Assembly: GCF_000003195.3 (NCBI RefSeq)
Contig: NC_012873.2
Coordinates: forward strand, 46,967,166-47,031,165
Source of the DNA: Sorghum bicolor
Taxonomy: Eukaryota > Streptophyta > Magnoliopsida > Poales > Poaceae
Length of the DNA stretch: 64,000 nucleotides
Direction: 5' to 3'
Part shown: positions 11,101 through 20,869 of the stretch, piece by piece
How the letters are laid out: each line of letters starts with the position of its first letter
Position numbering within the stretch: the first letter of the stretch is position 1
The notes under the pieces: generated by a model
Databases searched by the model: none
Seen by the model: only the letters and a program-made list of their open reading frames with translations
What the model was told of the DNA's origin: nothing
Translations under genes and position numbers: made by a program

Positions 11101-14100
11101 TAAGCAGTTGTATCTTGACTCACCTAATGGTAGTAATACTAATGTCCATAGCCAAAAAAACGTCATACTATATATATTTTTAACTAACAATGTTGTGATA
11201 GAGAAGTAGCAAATTGCCTCTTGGAGACTGTCGTGTTCCAAAATGCCACATATTTGTACACAGATACGAAATGCTAGGTAGCTAGGACATCTATATGAAG
11301 GGGAGTAAAAATGAGGAAGTGAGGTAAGGAACATCTACTATTTTATACATGGGTAACTGTGTTACAACCCAAAAAAAAAGTAAGGTGCAACCTGCAAGAG
11401 TTTAGACTCAAGTTGTTGTCTTTTTGAGGTTCTGACACCATCATCAAAATATATAGCCTCCATGTCATACCTGCAATCAAAGAAGTTAATCATCAAGATG
11501 ATGTCTTCTTTTCCATGTATGCAAAGAAACAAACAATGTTTGCATTCCCTTTGGACACAAAATTAGATAATTCATAAATAAGAAAAAGGCATGCTTTACA
11601 GACTGTTTCGTCCCTATGCCAACATCCAATTCAATTACCACTAGAAGTTCATTACCCCTAACAAAATAAAGGAATAGACAGGGTGTTATGGTAGGCAACA
11701 CCTACCAAAGGAAACGGAAGGCGCGTGGCTGAGGGGGGCTCAGCCGTGCCATTAGGATCTAGGGTCCGGGAGGGTTTGTTTAAAAAGAGAGAAAGAAGGA
11801 GATTTGTTTCTATCTTGTAATCAGCCAAGACTATAAGGCTAGGACTATTCCCTTTAATGAGATCAAGCCTGGATTGAGACCTAAGTCTCCCCTGGGCACC
11901 AGGTCCCTGTTCCCTATCTCCCTGTTGTCGTTCCCTTAATCAGCAGCCGATCACAGCGCCTCCCATCCGCCGGCGTCGAGCTCGTCCGCTGCCGGCCACC
12001 TCTCATCCCTACCATCTTCGTCCTCTCCCTCGCCGTAATACAGGGTCCCAAAACCAGGATATGCCCCTGGACTCTACTGTTCTGAAGTAATTAGTAAAGA
12101 ACCTAGAGTTCAATTGAGAGCCCATGAGACACTTCTCTCTTGGATAGAATGGCTAGAATTGGCCTCTCTCTACTAGAAAAGACTGACAGTGCTCAGGATC
12201 CCACTACCAGCTAGTCTGACCGGTAATGGCAGGAACCAGTCATCGTGTTTTCTTAACTTTGGGAATATCAAAAAAGGAATAAGAGATAACATTACTCATA
12301 AATGCTAAAGAACTCACTCAGATAAACATCTGTCAAGAAGGCTGCTGAGTTTATTCCCAAACCCAGGTACATAGCCATGTTGAACAGCCTCTTCAACTTG
12401 TTGCCATTCCTTAACATATACAAAAATTTAGGATCAGTGTATCCAATCTCTGTAGCGTGTATCAAAGCATAATATGCAATTTAAGTCTATAATCACCTCA
12501 TCAGCTGTAAAACTGGCAAGTTTCTCATTACCAATTTCCTCACAACGTACAGTAGCCACCATAACCTGAATCAATGCATAGAAAGACATATCAATATACA
12601 TGATGCTGATAGATCAAATTTGAATAGCAGAGGGTACTCACTTTATGAGCGGGTAGATCAAGGTCTTTGTTCTCCTTAATGACCTTCCAAAACTGCTGTG
12701 AACTAAAAGAAAAACCTGAAGCTGGGACAACACCGCGGCGATCTCCAGCAAGTCCACCAGGAGCAATGGAATGCTGAAATCTATCTCTTAAATTGGAAAC
12801 CTTCACAAAAAATCATGTACTATTAGACATAATGCTTGGGAGATTAGGAGTATAGGAATGTATTTAATAATTTACGATTACACCAACCTGCTCCTTGAAT
12901 AACTCTTCTTTTTCCTCATAACTGGATAAAGCCACAACTTCTACCTGGATGTAGGATTGACAGTAACTCCACCATAATCCACAAAGAGAACAAAGACTAG
13001 ATTAAGAATTTTACATTGAAAAATTCACTGAGTGGAGTTTCTTTATGGGCATGGGGTTTAGGAACAGTATCCCATATCTGCAGCATAACAAAAACAGCTC
13101 AGCACACTGAAAAAACAAAGAAACATCAGGCACAACAAATACTCAAATGAATACCTTATGAATGTCTTCCCTTAGAATAGGTTCAAGATTTTCAAGAGGT
13201 GTCTGTGTCAAACACAAAAACAGCAGTCATTACTTTATGTAGACATAGCTAGACTGGAAAGGGAAAAACTAAGAAAGTTAACAGTTGATCTGTATCCAAT
13301 AGTAGTTCTAAGTAGCTTAATATGCAATAGCAGATCCTCACCTTTGATTTGTCACGAATTACAAATAATAATGTTGTTTTACGTGGACTGAACAACCTCA
13401 TCATGACCTACAAAGATAAACAATTCCTGAGGACATGTAATGCCTCACAGACAACTCAAGGGTAATAGATAAATAAAATACAAAAATCAAGACTTTAGTT
13501 TCAATAGTGTAACCTGGAAAACGGTCTTCAAAAGAGGTTTGTTTGCAGCCTGTTCTCTGCCAATGTCATGACACCACCTATGGGAGGAGGGGGCAAATTT
13601 GCTCAATAGTACAATGGAACAATAGGTCCTGCATCCATCACTTAGCAGAACAAACTTACATATTGATAAGCACAATGTCCGAAACAGCCAAAGCAAACAA
13701 CGCACTTTGCTTCTCAAAGGCTGTGTCATCCTGAGATGAAATAGATGAAGTACAAGTCATACAGGCACAATGTGGAGTAAAAGCTTTGGAACACAAAATC
13801 TAACAACAATCATTAATCCTGACATCCATGAGCAATCAGATTGGTCAGTATGAACCAATTACATCTTCAGCTTGTGCACATATAAGCTGAAGCAAGGATG
13901 CAGCAGACAGTGCATTGTTTGGCTTATCTAATAAGCTGGAGTCCTTCCACAAAAAAAAATATAATAAGACAAACTCAAATCAATGAGGAGAGCTTGCAGG
14001 CTTAGCTCAAAAAGTGAAAGTAAATATAGGATGCCTTATTGAAGATTCCCAAATGACTTTTAGGAATGCAGTTTATGTGGCACTGCAAGCACGTTCTGAA

Positions 14101-15089
14101 ATTAGTGTTCTAAAAATAGGACTGGTAGCATAAATAATCAGCCAGTTAATGTTGAACGTACACAACCCAGTTATTACCCAGTTAATGATTATTCAGGTGG
14201 CCTTGCTGGTTACCGTTTAAAAGGTAGGTTAGGGTTAGTACACAAGAATACAATTTGGCAGCTCTGCCCATTAGAGCTTAATGACGACTGTATTGTGACT
14301 TCTGCATTGATCATTCCTACATCCACCGTTCATAATTTCTTATTTTTAATTAAAGGCTAACAGGGGTGCAATAGGTTCGGTTATATGGCATTGGATTTGT
14401 ATACATCAATCCGACAGGAATCAGGTTCCAGGGTGATTCTCATTACTCACTACAAGGTCCTGTGAAGAAGTGATACTGGTTACTAAGTGTTAGCACACTG
14501 GTTCAAATTATTAGCACCCCACCCCACCCCAAAAGTTAAAACCAAAATCTAAAAGTATATTTGTTTTCATTACCTCTCCCCTCTCTCTTCCATCAGTTCC
14601 TTCCAAATCCATTACAAGGGTGCAAGGTTCAATGTTTTGGGCCTTCGCTAACCATATACCTTTGGTAGTTTGTGACCTGAAAATTCAGAAAATGTTACCG
14701 AAGTTACAGACAAGAATAGACTCCACAAAAGCCAAGAAGTTCCTTAAGAAAAGACACATAAATATGAAACAATAAGAACATGCCTTCCTTTGAAAGCATC
14801 CATCTCCCTAAAATTCGTGCCAAAAAGATGATTCAATAGTGTACTCTTCCCTGGAACAAGTTGGAGCCAACAATATAATCAGATGAAGGAAAGTGTTCAT
14901 TAAACAGTATCAAAAGAACAAGGAAAGGAGAAAACCCGTACCACTACTTTGTGGGCCCATTATCGATACAACAGCATATGAAAGCCCGCATTCACCCAAT
15001 TTAACTTCCTTCATGAAATGATCCAATCCGGAAACATTGAAGACCCCATCACCGTCAATCAGCTGTGTCGAGAAACATGCATCCCCCAT
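8115..15089 (-). CDS. RHD3: ROOT HAIR DEFECTIVE 3 homolog (RHD3/Sey1 GTPase)
   Basis: ER-membrane dynamin-superfamily GTPase that fuses ER tubules. Coding exons: 15089-14942, 14850-14784, 14676-14574, 13730-13660, 13577-13514, 13407-13342, 13202-13155, 13077-13015, 12944-12888, 12800-12642, 12565-12497, 12409-12318, 11470-11392, 10701-10539, 9987-9863, 9775-9513, 9435-9339, 9255-9094, 8972-8868, 8678-8584, 8512-8416, 8318-8115. They sum to 2397 nt (798 codons plus TAG) with matching phases throughout, close to the roughly 800 residues usual for the family. The P-loop GPQSSGKST is at about 45-53, [12 protein letters not shown] at 95-106 and RDKSK at 169-173. A membrane hairpin lies at about 681-722, with a Ser-rich cytosolic tail to 798. 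The start [13 protein letters not shown] fits the family. Twenty introns are GT-AG; the one after 14784 reads GC-AG. Confidence 0.95.
11684..12040 (+). mobile_element. Solo-LTR-like insertion in an RHD3 intron
   Basis: A 357-bp block starting TGTTATGG and ending GTAATA is bounded by CAGGG at 11679-11683 and again at 12041-12045, a perfect 5-bp direct repeat (six bases if the preceding A is counted). The interior reads like a short LTR: a CTTGTAATC...ACTATAAGG segment, AATGAGATC, then a C-rich stretch. No primer-binding site, gag or pol is present, so it looks like a solo LTR or a terminal-repeat-only element. It lies inside the 847-bp intron 11471-12317 and leaves the flanking splice sites intact. 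The end bases are not the canonical CA, so the exact right end is uncertain. Confidence 0.55.
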
Positions 15090-15990
15090 TTCTGCTCTGG
15101 AGGATAGCAATATATGGACGAAAAGGGAAAAAAGCCTACAATCCAAAGAAAAGAGAATATGACTGCAGCACATCGCTTGCCTCCAAGATTTCTCCAAAAC
15201 AAAATGTGAGAAAACAAAGACACAAAGCTTACAGCAACAATACTCACTTGTCAAAAAAACACAGGTATTTTAGGGCTTTATATAAGCTTACAGCAACAAT
15301 ACTCAGTTGTCCAAAATGGCAAGCGGTTTTTTGCCATGCCCCAGCAAAACCAAACAATGCCGCTTATTGAGCTTATACTATCTAAACATTCCACAACCCA
15401 AAAAAAACAAAGGAAGTAAATGTCCAGTTATGATTGTACTATGCAGTCTATGCTTTGCAAATTGAACATCAGAACAGGAGGATTAAATGTGGGGTGAGAG
15501 AGAAAAGTAGTATCGCACCAATATAAATGTGACTGTACCAAGGGGGCAAACTGATGGATGCGTGCTCTAACTCGCCTTGCTTTGGGTCTACCTACGGTTC
15601 AATACTACAATTATTACTGCAGATCACACACAGTACAGTACAAGCTCACACCAGGGACGTATATACACAATATTTTTTTGCAAAAAAAGAAAAAAAAAGT
15701 TTGCAGGCATAATACATGTATACTGCACTTGTAATTGAATCAGATCAGATTCGAATTTAGATAGCTTGGGTTTGGGTGCTCCGTTTCGCACGGCAGGAAT
15801 GGAAAGGGGTGGGCGTACCTAGTGGTGCTCGTCGCCGGCGAAGGTCCCGAAGATGGAGATCTAGGCACCTGCGTAGGGAGGCAGCGGCGGCACAGCCGTC
15901 GCTACCAGACACCGACAGAGCGCACGCGAGGGGCACGGGAGAGAACCGAGAGTGTGTGCCCGCTGCCCGGGCGAACTGGCGCTGGTGCAT
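15090..15990 (-). promoter_or_regulatory. RHD3 5' UTR exon, leader intron and promoter-proximal region
   Basis: On the minus strand the coding exon begins only seven bases before the ATG, after the acceptor TCCTCCAG (exon start 15096). A good donor (CACTAG then GTACGC) ends a GC-rich exon at 15819, so a leader intron of 722 bp (15097-15818) splits the 5' UTR. The upstream exon probably begins around 15.95-16.0 kb. Within the leader intron a block of about 22 bp (aagcttacagcaacaatact) occurs twice, near 15227 and 15286. No TATA box was assigned. Confidence 0.6.
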
Positions 15991-16245
15991 ATAGCGCAAG
16001 ATTCGATGTGATGAGGAATCTTGAAAATATTTTAGTTTTTAGGATGAACTAAACAAGACCTTATTAATTATTATCCATCTATAAATTGACTAGACTCTGA
16101 AGATTTGTCTTGTAAATTATAGACAAATCGTATAATTAGTTATTTTTTATTTATATTTAATGCTCTATGTATACATCCCAAAATTTGATGTAACGAAGAA
16201 TTTTAAAAAAATGTAGGAACTAAACAAACAAGATCTTATTAGACC
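15990..16245. mobile_element. Decayed MITE of the grass 'TTGTTTAGTT' type
   Basis: The segment begins with a degraded inverted end (gaatcttgaaaatattttag, then gaactaaacaagacctta) and ends with a similar block (gaagaattttaaaaaaatg, then gaactaaacaaacaagatctta). In between are AGACAAATCGTATAATTAGTT and TTTATATTTAATGCTC, which I associate with a common small element near grass genes. It lies directly upstream of the RHD3 leader exon. Superfamily and exact limits are uncertain. Confidence 0.5.
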
Positions 16246-16710
16246 TGGATATACACAAGTGTCGGTAAACACAAAAACCCGGTATTTGAATTCGATCAAA
16301 ATTTTCTAAATCTAATGTTGTCCCGCGTGTGTCGTGCTGGGTCAAAGTTTTTCAGATTTTATAGAGACCCCTAGCGGTTGTCGTGGATTAAAAATAATGG
16401 TGCGAGTCTACCTGTTTGTTTCGCTGATATTTATATCGAAATTTTATGAAAAAATATTATTCGTTTGCTAAAAATATTTGTGAAAATTACATCTAGACTT
16501 ACGTTCTAATAGTTTGTTTAGATTTATAAAAAGGTATATCTGGGTCCTCGAGTCACAGGATAGTTAAAAAACTATTAATAATTTATACTAAGATAAAGTG
16601 TATATTACAATATTGATGATCTCGTCCACAATTTAGAGCGAAATAGAGACATTAAGAGTTATTACATAGAGTTTTATTCTTTTATAGTTTATATTTTTGA
16701 GCAATAGATA

Positions 16711-16944
16711 CTCCTCTGTTCCCAAATAAATTAATTCCTAAAATCCATACCAGTGACTAACTTTAAAAAGAATAACAATATCTACGACATAAAATGAGCA
16801 TCTTATAAAAATATATTTTATAATAAATCTAATTATACTAATTTAACATTATAAATATTAACACTTTTCTTAGAAATTCAATTAAAATTTAAAAAATTTG
16901 ACTTAAAACAACTACAGGAATATTTTATTTAGGGTCGGAGGGAG
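16711..16944. mobile_element. Stowaway-like MITE
   Basis: A 234-bp AT-rich element with inverted ends CTCCTCTGTTCCCAAAT at 16711 and ATTTAGGGTCGGAGGGAG ending at 16944, the usual CTCC.TC.GTCCC form of grass Stowaway MITEs. TA precedes the left end; the right flank starts with A, so the target TA has partly decayed. No coding capacity. Confidence 0.65.
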
Positions 16945-17126
16945 AACACCATATTCAAACTAACTTCGGTATTCAGCTCTGTTCGATCCTGTTAGTTGTT
17001 CTTTAGTCTATTGGTTGAAATGTCTAATTTGATACCAGTCTAAATAGAGTTTCTCGAGCGTGGGAATTTGTTTTTCCTAGTGATTTATTATCTTCTAGCC
17101 GGAATGTTGCATGACATAATATACTG
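16945..17126. other. Intergenic, nothing recognised
   Basis: AT-rich sequence between a MITE and an LTR-like repeat. No coding frame or repeat structure that I can support. Confidence 0.3.
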
Positions 17127-17932
17127 TTGAAATGTCCAAATATGGCTAGACTAGAGAGAGTGAATAACCGAAAAAAATTTCTACAAACTTACTAGGATAA
17201 AGAGTTAGTAAATAACAAAGTAAACTTCTTTGCTCTAGATCTAATAGAGAGTTTGCAAGCCACCTAATTCAACAATTCTAGTTAGTAAGATCACTAGGCA
17301 CACAAAGAGCTATGTCACTACAAGCTACACTAATGAACTAAGCTACACAAGGCAAAGCTAGCAACTAAAGCTAATTACACTACTTTGTGGGAATATAAAT
17401 AGAGAGGATCTGATCTTTATACCGTCGCATAGAGGACAAACCAATCACCAAGTTATGAACCAATTAAACACCGAGAGAATGTCAATCAATCATAATTGAG
17501 ACACATGAGTTTTCTCCTGAGGTTCACGTGCTTGCCGACATACTAGTCCCCATTGTGTCGACCAACACTTGGTGGTTCAGTGCTTAAGAGGTGTAGCACA
17601 AACCTCACCCACACAATTATACAGCGTAAGAACCTACCCACAAGTGAGGTAGCTCAATGAGAGTTGTTTTTGGCCCCTCAAACTTGTGTCAATGAATAAT
17701 CACCAACTTGTGCCAATGATCCTCCACTGCTCGAAGCCGTCTAGGTGGCAACAACTGAAAGGTCCTAATATGACTAGATGGAGTGAATAGCATATTAAAA
17801 GGTTCTACAAACTCACTAGAGCAAGAAGTTAGTGAAAAACAAAGCGAAACTTTTTGCTCTAACTCTAGTTGAGGGTTTGCAAGCCACCTATCCTAACAAT
17901 TCTAGTTAGTAAAGTCACTAGGCATACAAGAG
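17127..17932. repeat. Pair of LTR-like direct repeats
   Basis: About 180 bp starting TTGAAATGTCCAAATATGG at 17127 recurs at about 17757 as CTGAAAGGTCCTAATATGAC. The copies share GAGTGAATA, TTCTACAAAC, AGTTAGT and a GTTTGCAAGCCACCTA...TTCTAGTTAGTAA block, and both end in a CACTAGGCA.ACA(A)A/GAG stretch. The start TGAAAGGTCC resembles the LTR start of some grass retrotransposons. The second copy is cut by the LTR that starts at 17933. The roughly 630 bp from copy to copy may be one whole LTR followed by the start of another. No coding sequence. Confidence 0.45.
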
Positions 17933-18458
17933 TGTTGATGGTAGATAAGTATCATTTTTATATCAACAATAAAATGAAAGAAGGGAATAAAATAATTACC
18001 AACAATAGAATAAAGTTTTATCTAATAGAATTCCACAGGTTTTGGTGAATATCTATTTCTACATGGGGTGATCACGAAATGACCAAGAGGGGCCCACATG
18101 TCATGATTACATAGAGAAAAACAATATATGAATGCCACGTACAAAGAAAAAGAGTCTAGAAGAGTCGGGAAGACCCCTGGCCAAGGGACACCCACCTGGC
18201 ATAGGGCTAGGGCGCCCGCCCCTCAACTAATCAAGGCTAAGGGCGTGAATCATGGACTAAACCGCCTCTAAGAATTAATAATCTTTATCCAACTAAATCG
18301 GATTGATCTAATGGCTACGAATCATTCCACCGGGCTATATAAGAGGGTTGGACCCTAGGGTTTTAGATCATTCTCATTCATTCAGAAGAGGAGTCATTCC
18401 ATACAATCAAGCCACCATCTCTCTAGAGCTCCATAGTTTAGAAGCATAGCTACATAGG
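17933..18458 (-). mobile_element. First part of a Gypsy LTR split by a later insertion
   Basis: Starts TGTTGATGGTAGATAAG and matches, in the same order, the reverse complement of the LTR at 54239-55863, including the GGGCGCCCGCCCC block, a promoter-like GGCTATATAAGAGGG stretch near 18335 and GAAGCATAGCTACATAGG at the break. The sequence continues at 31172 after the inserted Gypsy element, with one copy of the ATAGG target site on each side. It is therefore an older LTR into which the element at 18459-31166 inserted. No internal region belonging to it is seen, so it is a solo or truncated LTR. Confidence 0.75.
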
Positions 18459-19531
18459 TGTCGGCGTCTAGACTCGTGATCTAGACACAAACGAGTATAA
18501 GTTTGCGTGACTACCCAAGCCTGGATGGTGATGCATGTGAGACACAGAGGGTTTATACTGGTTCGGGCCTGAAATGCCCTACGTCCAGTGAGATCGGGGG
18601 TCTGTATAGCCTTGCACCCAAAGGTGCTTGTAGTAGGGGATACAAGCAGGTTGTGAGAGAGGACTAAGTCCTAGGTCTCGACTTTGTGATGGACAGAGTG
18701 CTAGTTGTTGCTCTGTGAGTGTGCACGGTGATCGTGTGTGTCTCTGAACCTAGCGGTGAGCCTTGGCTCCCCTTTTATAGCCTCAAGGGGAGATAGAGAT
18801 TTACATGAGTGGATTTCATCCTGCCGAGTGGAAGGGTTATAGTCCCGGCCCTGTTGAAGCCTGTTCATGTTGTCCTTGCGGGATGGCTGGCAGCATGGCT
18901 GCTTCTGTGGAGGGTTACCGAGCCCTGTAGGAGTCATGGGGGTCGGATCGGTGGTACTGCTGATCATCTTGTCAATAGTGGGAGAAGACAGCAAATAGTG
19001 ATGCTGATTAACTTCCCCCATCCCCTTTTCACTGTGAGGCGGTACACCACAGTGAAAGTGGTAAGGTCGCACAGCGAAAGAGGTAAGGCTGCAGTGCCCA
19101 GGGTGGTTGGAACAGTCGTCACCCTGCCCTGCTGCGGTATGGGAGTCACCGCGCCTGTCACGTCGTGGGTACGGGCGCCGTGCGTTGGAAGTCTTGCTGA
19201 TCCGGGGGAGCGGCGTCCGGCGCCCGAGCCCTGAAGGGATCGGGCGAGGTGGGATTTACGTCCGAGGCCCTGAGGGGTCGGGCGAGTCGGAACTTGCGTC
19301 CGAGGCCCTGAGGGGTCGGGCGAGTCGGAACTTGCGTCTGAGGTCCTGAGGGGTCGGGCGAGTCGGAACTTGCGTCCGAGGCCCTGAGGGGTCGGGCGAG
19401 TCGGGGTTTGGACCTGAGGCTCAGGAGTCAGACGAGCTGGGGCCCATGCCCGGGTGATTGTGGTTAATTTGCTTTGTCTTTTGCGTTTTTTATTGCTCTA
19501 ATTTGGGTATCCCTACTGATGGTACCCAACA
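18459..19531 (-). repeat. 3' LTR of element 1 (left copy)
   Basis: Runs from TGTCGGCG to CCCAACA. It contains five units of a 38-bp tandem repeat (CGAGGCCCTGAGGGGTCGGG core) at about 19222-19411. Length is identical to the right copy. Confidence 0.92.
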
Positions 19532-20443
19532 GTAGCCCCCGAGCCTTTGAAGGGGTGAGGTCACCTCTTCAGAGGTTCTTTTCATAGGGACTTTTGTTTG
19601 ACCGGGAACCCTTTTTACTTTTCTTCGGAGGGTGCGCGCGAGCGCACCCGCCGGGTGTAGCCCCCGAGCCTTTTGGAGGAATGGTGTTATTCCTTCAAAG
19701 GCTTTTACCCCTGAGTGCTATAGTCTGGAGTATTTGAGGGATAGGTTGCGTGTTCTTTACACGTAGTGCCTGTTCCCATGGTGTGAGGAAGCCCCCGAGC
19801 CCTTTCCCCGCAAGGGTCGATTAGGTTCTTTCTCGTCTAGTGGTTACGTCCCTCATTCTTCCTTTCGCTCGGAGGAGGGGTGGGTCGTGCCGTACTACCC
19901 TCGATGGGCGAGTAGCGACGTTTCCCGGAAGCTGCAAGCGGGTAGATCCAAGTGGATGTCCGAGTCCCATTCGATAGGGATCGGCTAGTGGCCTTATGGG
20001 CACATCTCAAAAAATACCCGAGGGCGGTCACGGTGGATGTCGGAACTGTTCGTTAGGTTCTGAGGGCTCGGTGCCTCCCTCGATGGGATCCCACTCATGT
20101 GACACCCGCGTGGGTCTCGAATATGACTTGTAAAGATGCGCCGACTCCCTATGGGGCTCGGACCTTGGCCTCTATTGTGCTCATCTTCAGTCATCCCTTG
20201 CTCAGTCATCCTGAGGCGACTGTTCGAACCTGTTTTGCAGGTCAGTCTCGCAACCTCTGGAACATAGGTGGCCATGGCCTGGGGATTTTTGGCCTCGAAA
20301 GGCTTTTTCGAACTTGTTTGTAGTGTTGGGGTCGGGCGAGACGGAATCTGCGCCCGACGGGAACCGTCTTGCGATTTTAGCTCGGGGTTAGCAGGGGGTC
20401 GGGCGAGACAGGGACTGCGCCCGACGGAGACCGCCCTGCGACC
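19532..20443 (-). other. 3' non-coding region of element 1 with repeated polypurine motifs
   Basis: Lies between the antisense gene and the left LTR. The string AGCCCCCGAGCC (GGCTCGGGGGCT on the minus strand) occurs next to the LTR at 19532, again at about 19660 and at about 19790; a related copy lies at 24553. The LTR-adjacent copy is in the polypurine-tract position. A (G)TCGGGCGAGAC...GCGCCCGACGG block is present twice (about 20331 and 20398). Confidence 0.6.
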
Positions 20444-20736
20444 TTGGTCAGCGGGGGGTCGAGCGCCGCTTACCCTGGAAGGAACCGCCCTGACATGACC
20501 TTTCAAGGCGCACCTTTTGAGGCGTGGCGCGTGGGGACTCGAAACGGCCGTGTCGTTTCGCCCTGGCTAGATGAGACGCTTCGCCTGCGAAATAAATGCG
20601 CGCGTGCGGCGGGCGTGAGAATCGGAGGAAGTTGGCGCTTCGAATTTTTCACCTGGCGGGAAGCGGGCGACGGTTGTTCTCCTTCCCGCTCGGTCTTCCG
20701 CGCAGTCGTGGGCGTCGTGGCCGTGGTGCATCCCTT

Positions 20737-20746
20737 CTATAAAAGC
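20737..20746 (+). promoter_or_regulatory. TATA box of the antisense gene in element 1
   Basis: CTATAAAAGC lies 124 bp before the ATG at 20870 in a GC-rich setting. The ATG itself has a strong start context (CCGCCATGG). Position and sequence fit a plant core promoter that would drive plus-strand transcription from inside the retrotransposon, opposite to its genomic RNA. Confidence 0.6.
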
Positions 20747-20869
20747 GGGCGCAGGGGACTTAGTTTCTTTCCTCTTGCTCCTGCGCAAAAAAGCTCTTGC
20801 CTCCTGCCTTTTCTCCTGCCCCCATCTTCTCTGTTTCCGCCACGCAGACGCTCATCTCCCTCCACCGCC

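Noticed and set aside
13860..13950. Open, protein-like stretch on the minus strand inside an RHD3 intron
   Set aside because: The exons on both sides join in phase without it and the RHD3 family has no such segment there; no good donor/acceptor pair was found.
17317..17330. CACTACAAGC as a possible left end of the CACTA element
   Set aside because: It lies inside the LTR-like repeat at 17127-17932, lacks sub-terminal repeats, is not preceded by TTA and differs from the right end after nine bases.
18809..19349. Frames within the element 1 LTRs (also 30444-30984)
   Set aside because: They fall in LTRs, are repeated with the LTR copies and largely translate the 38-bp tandem repeat.
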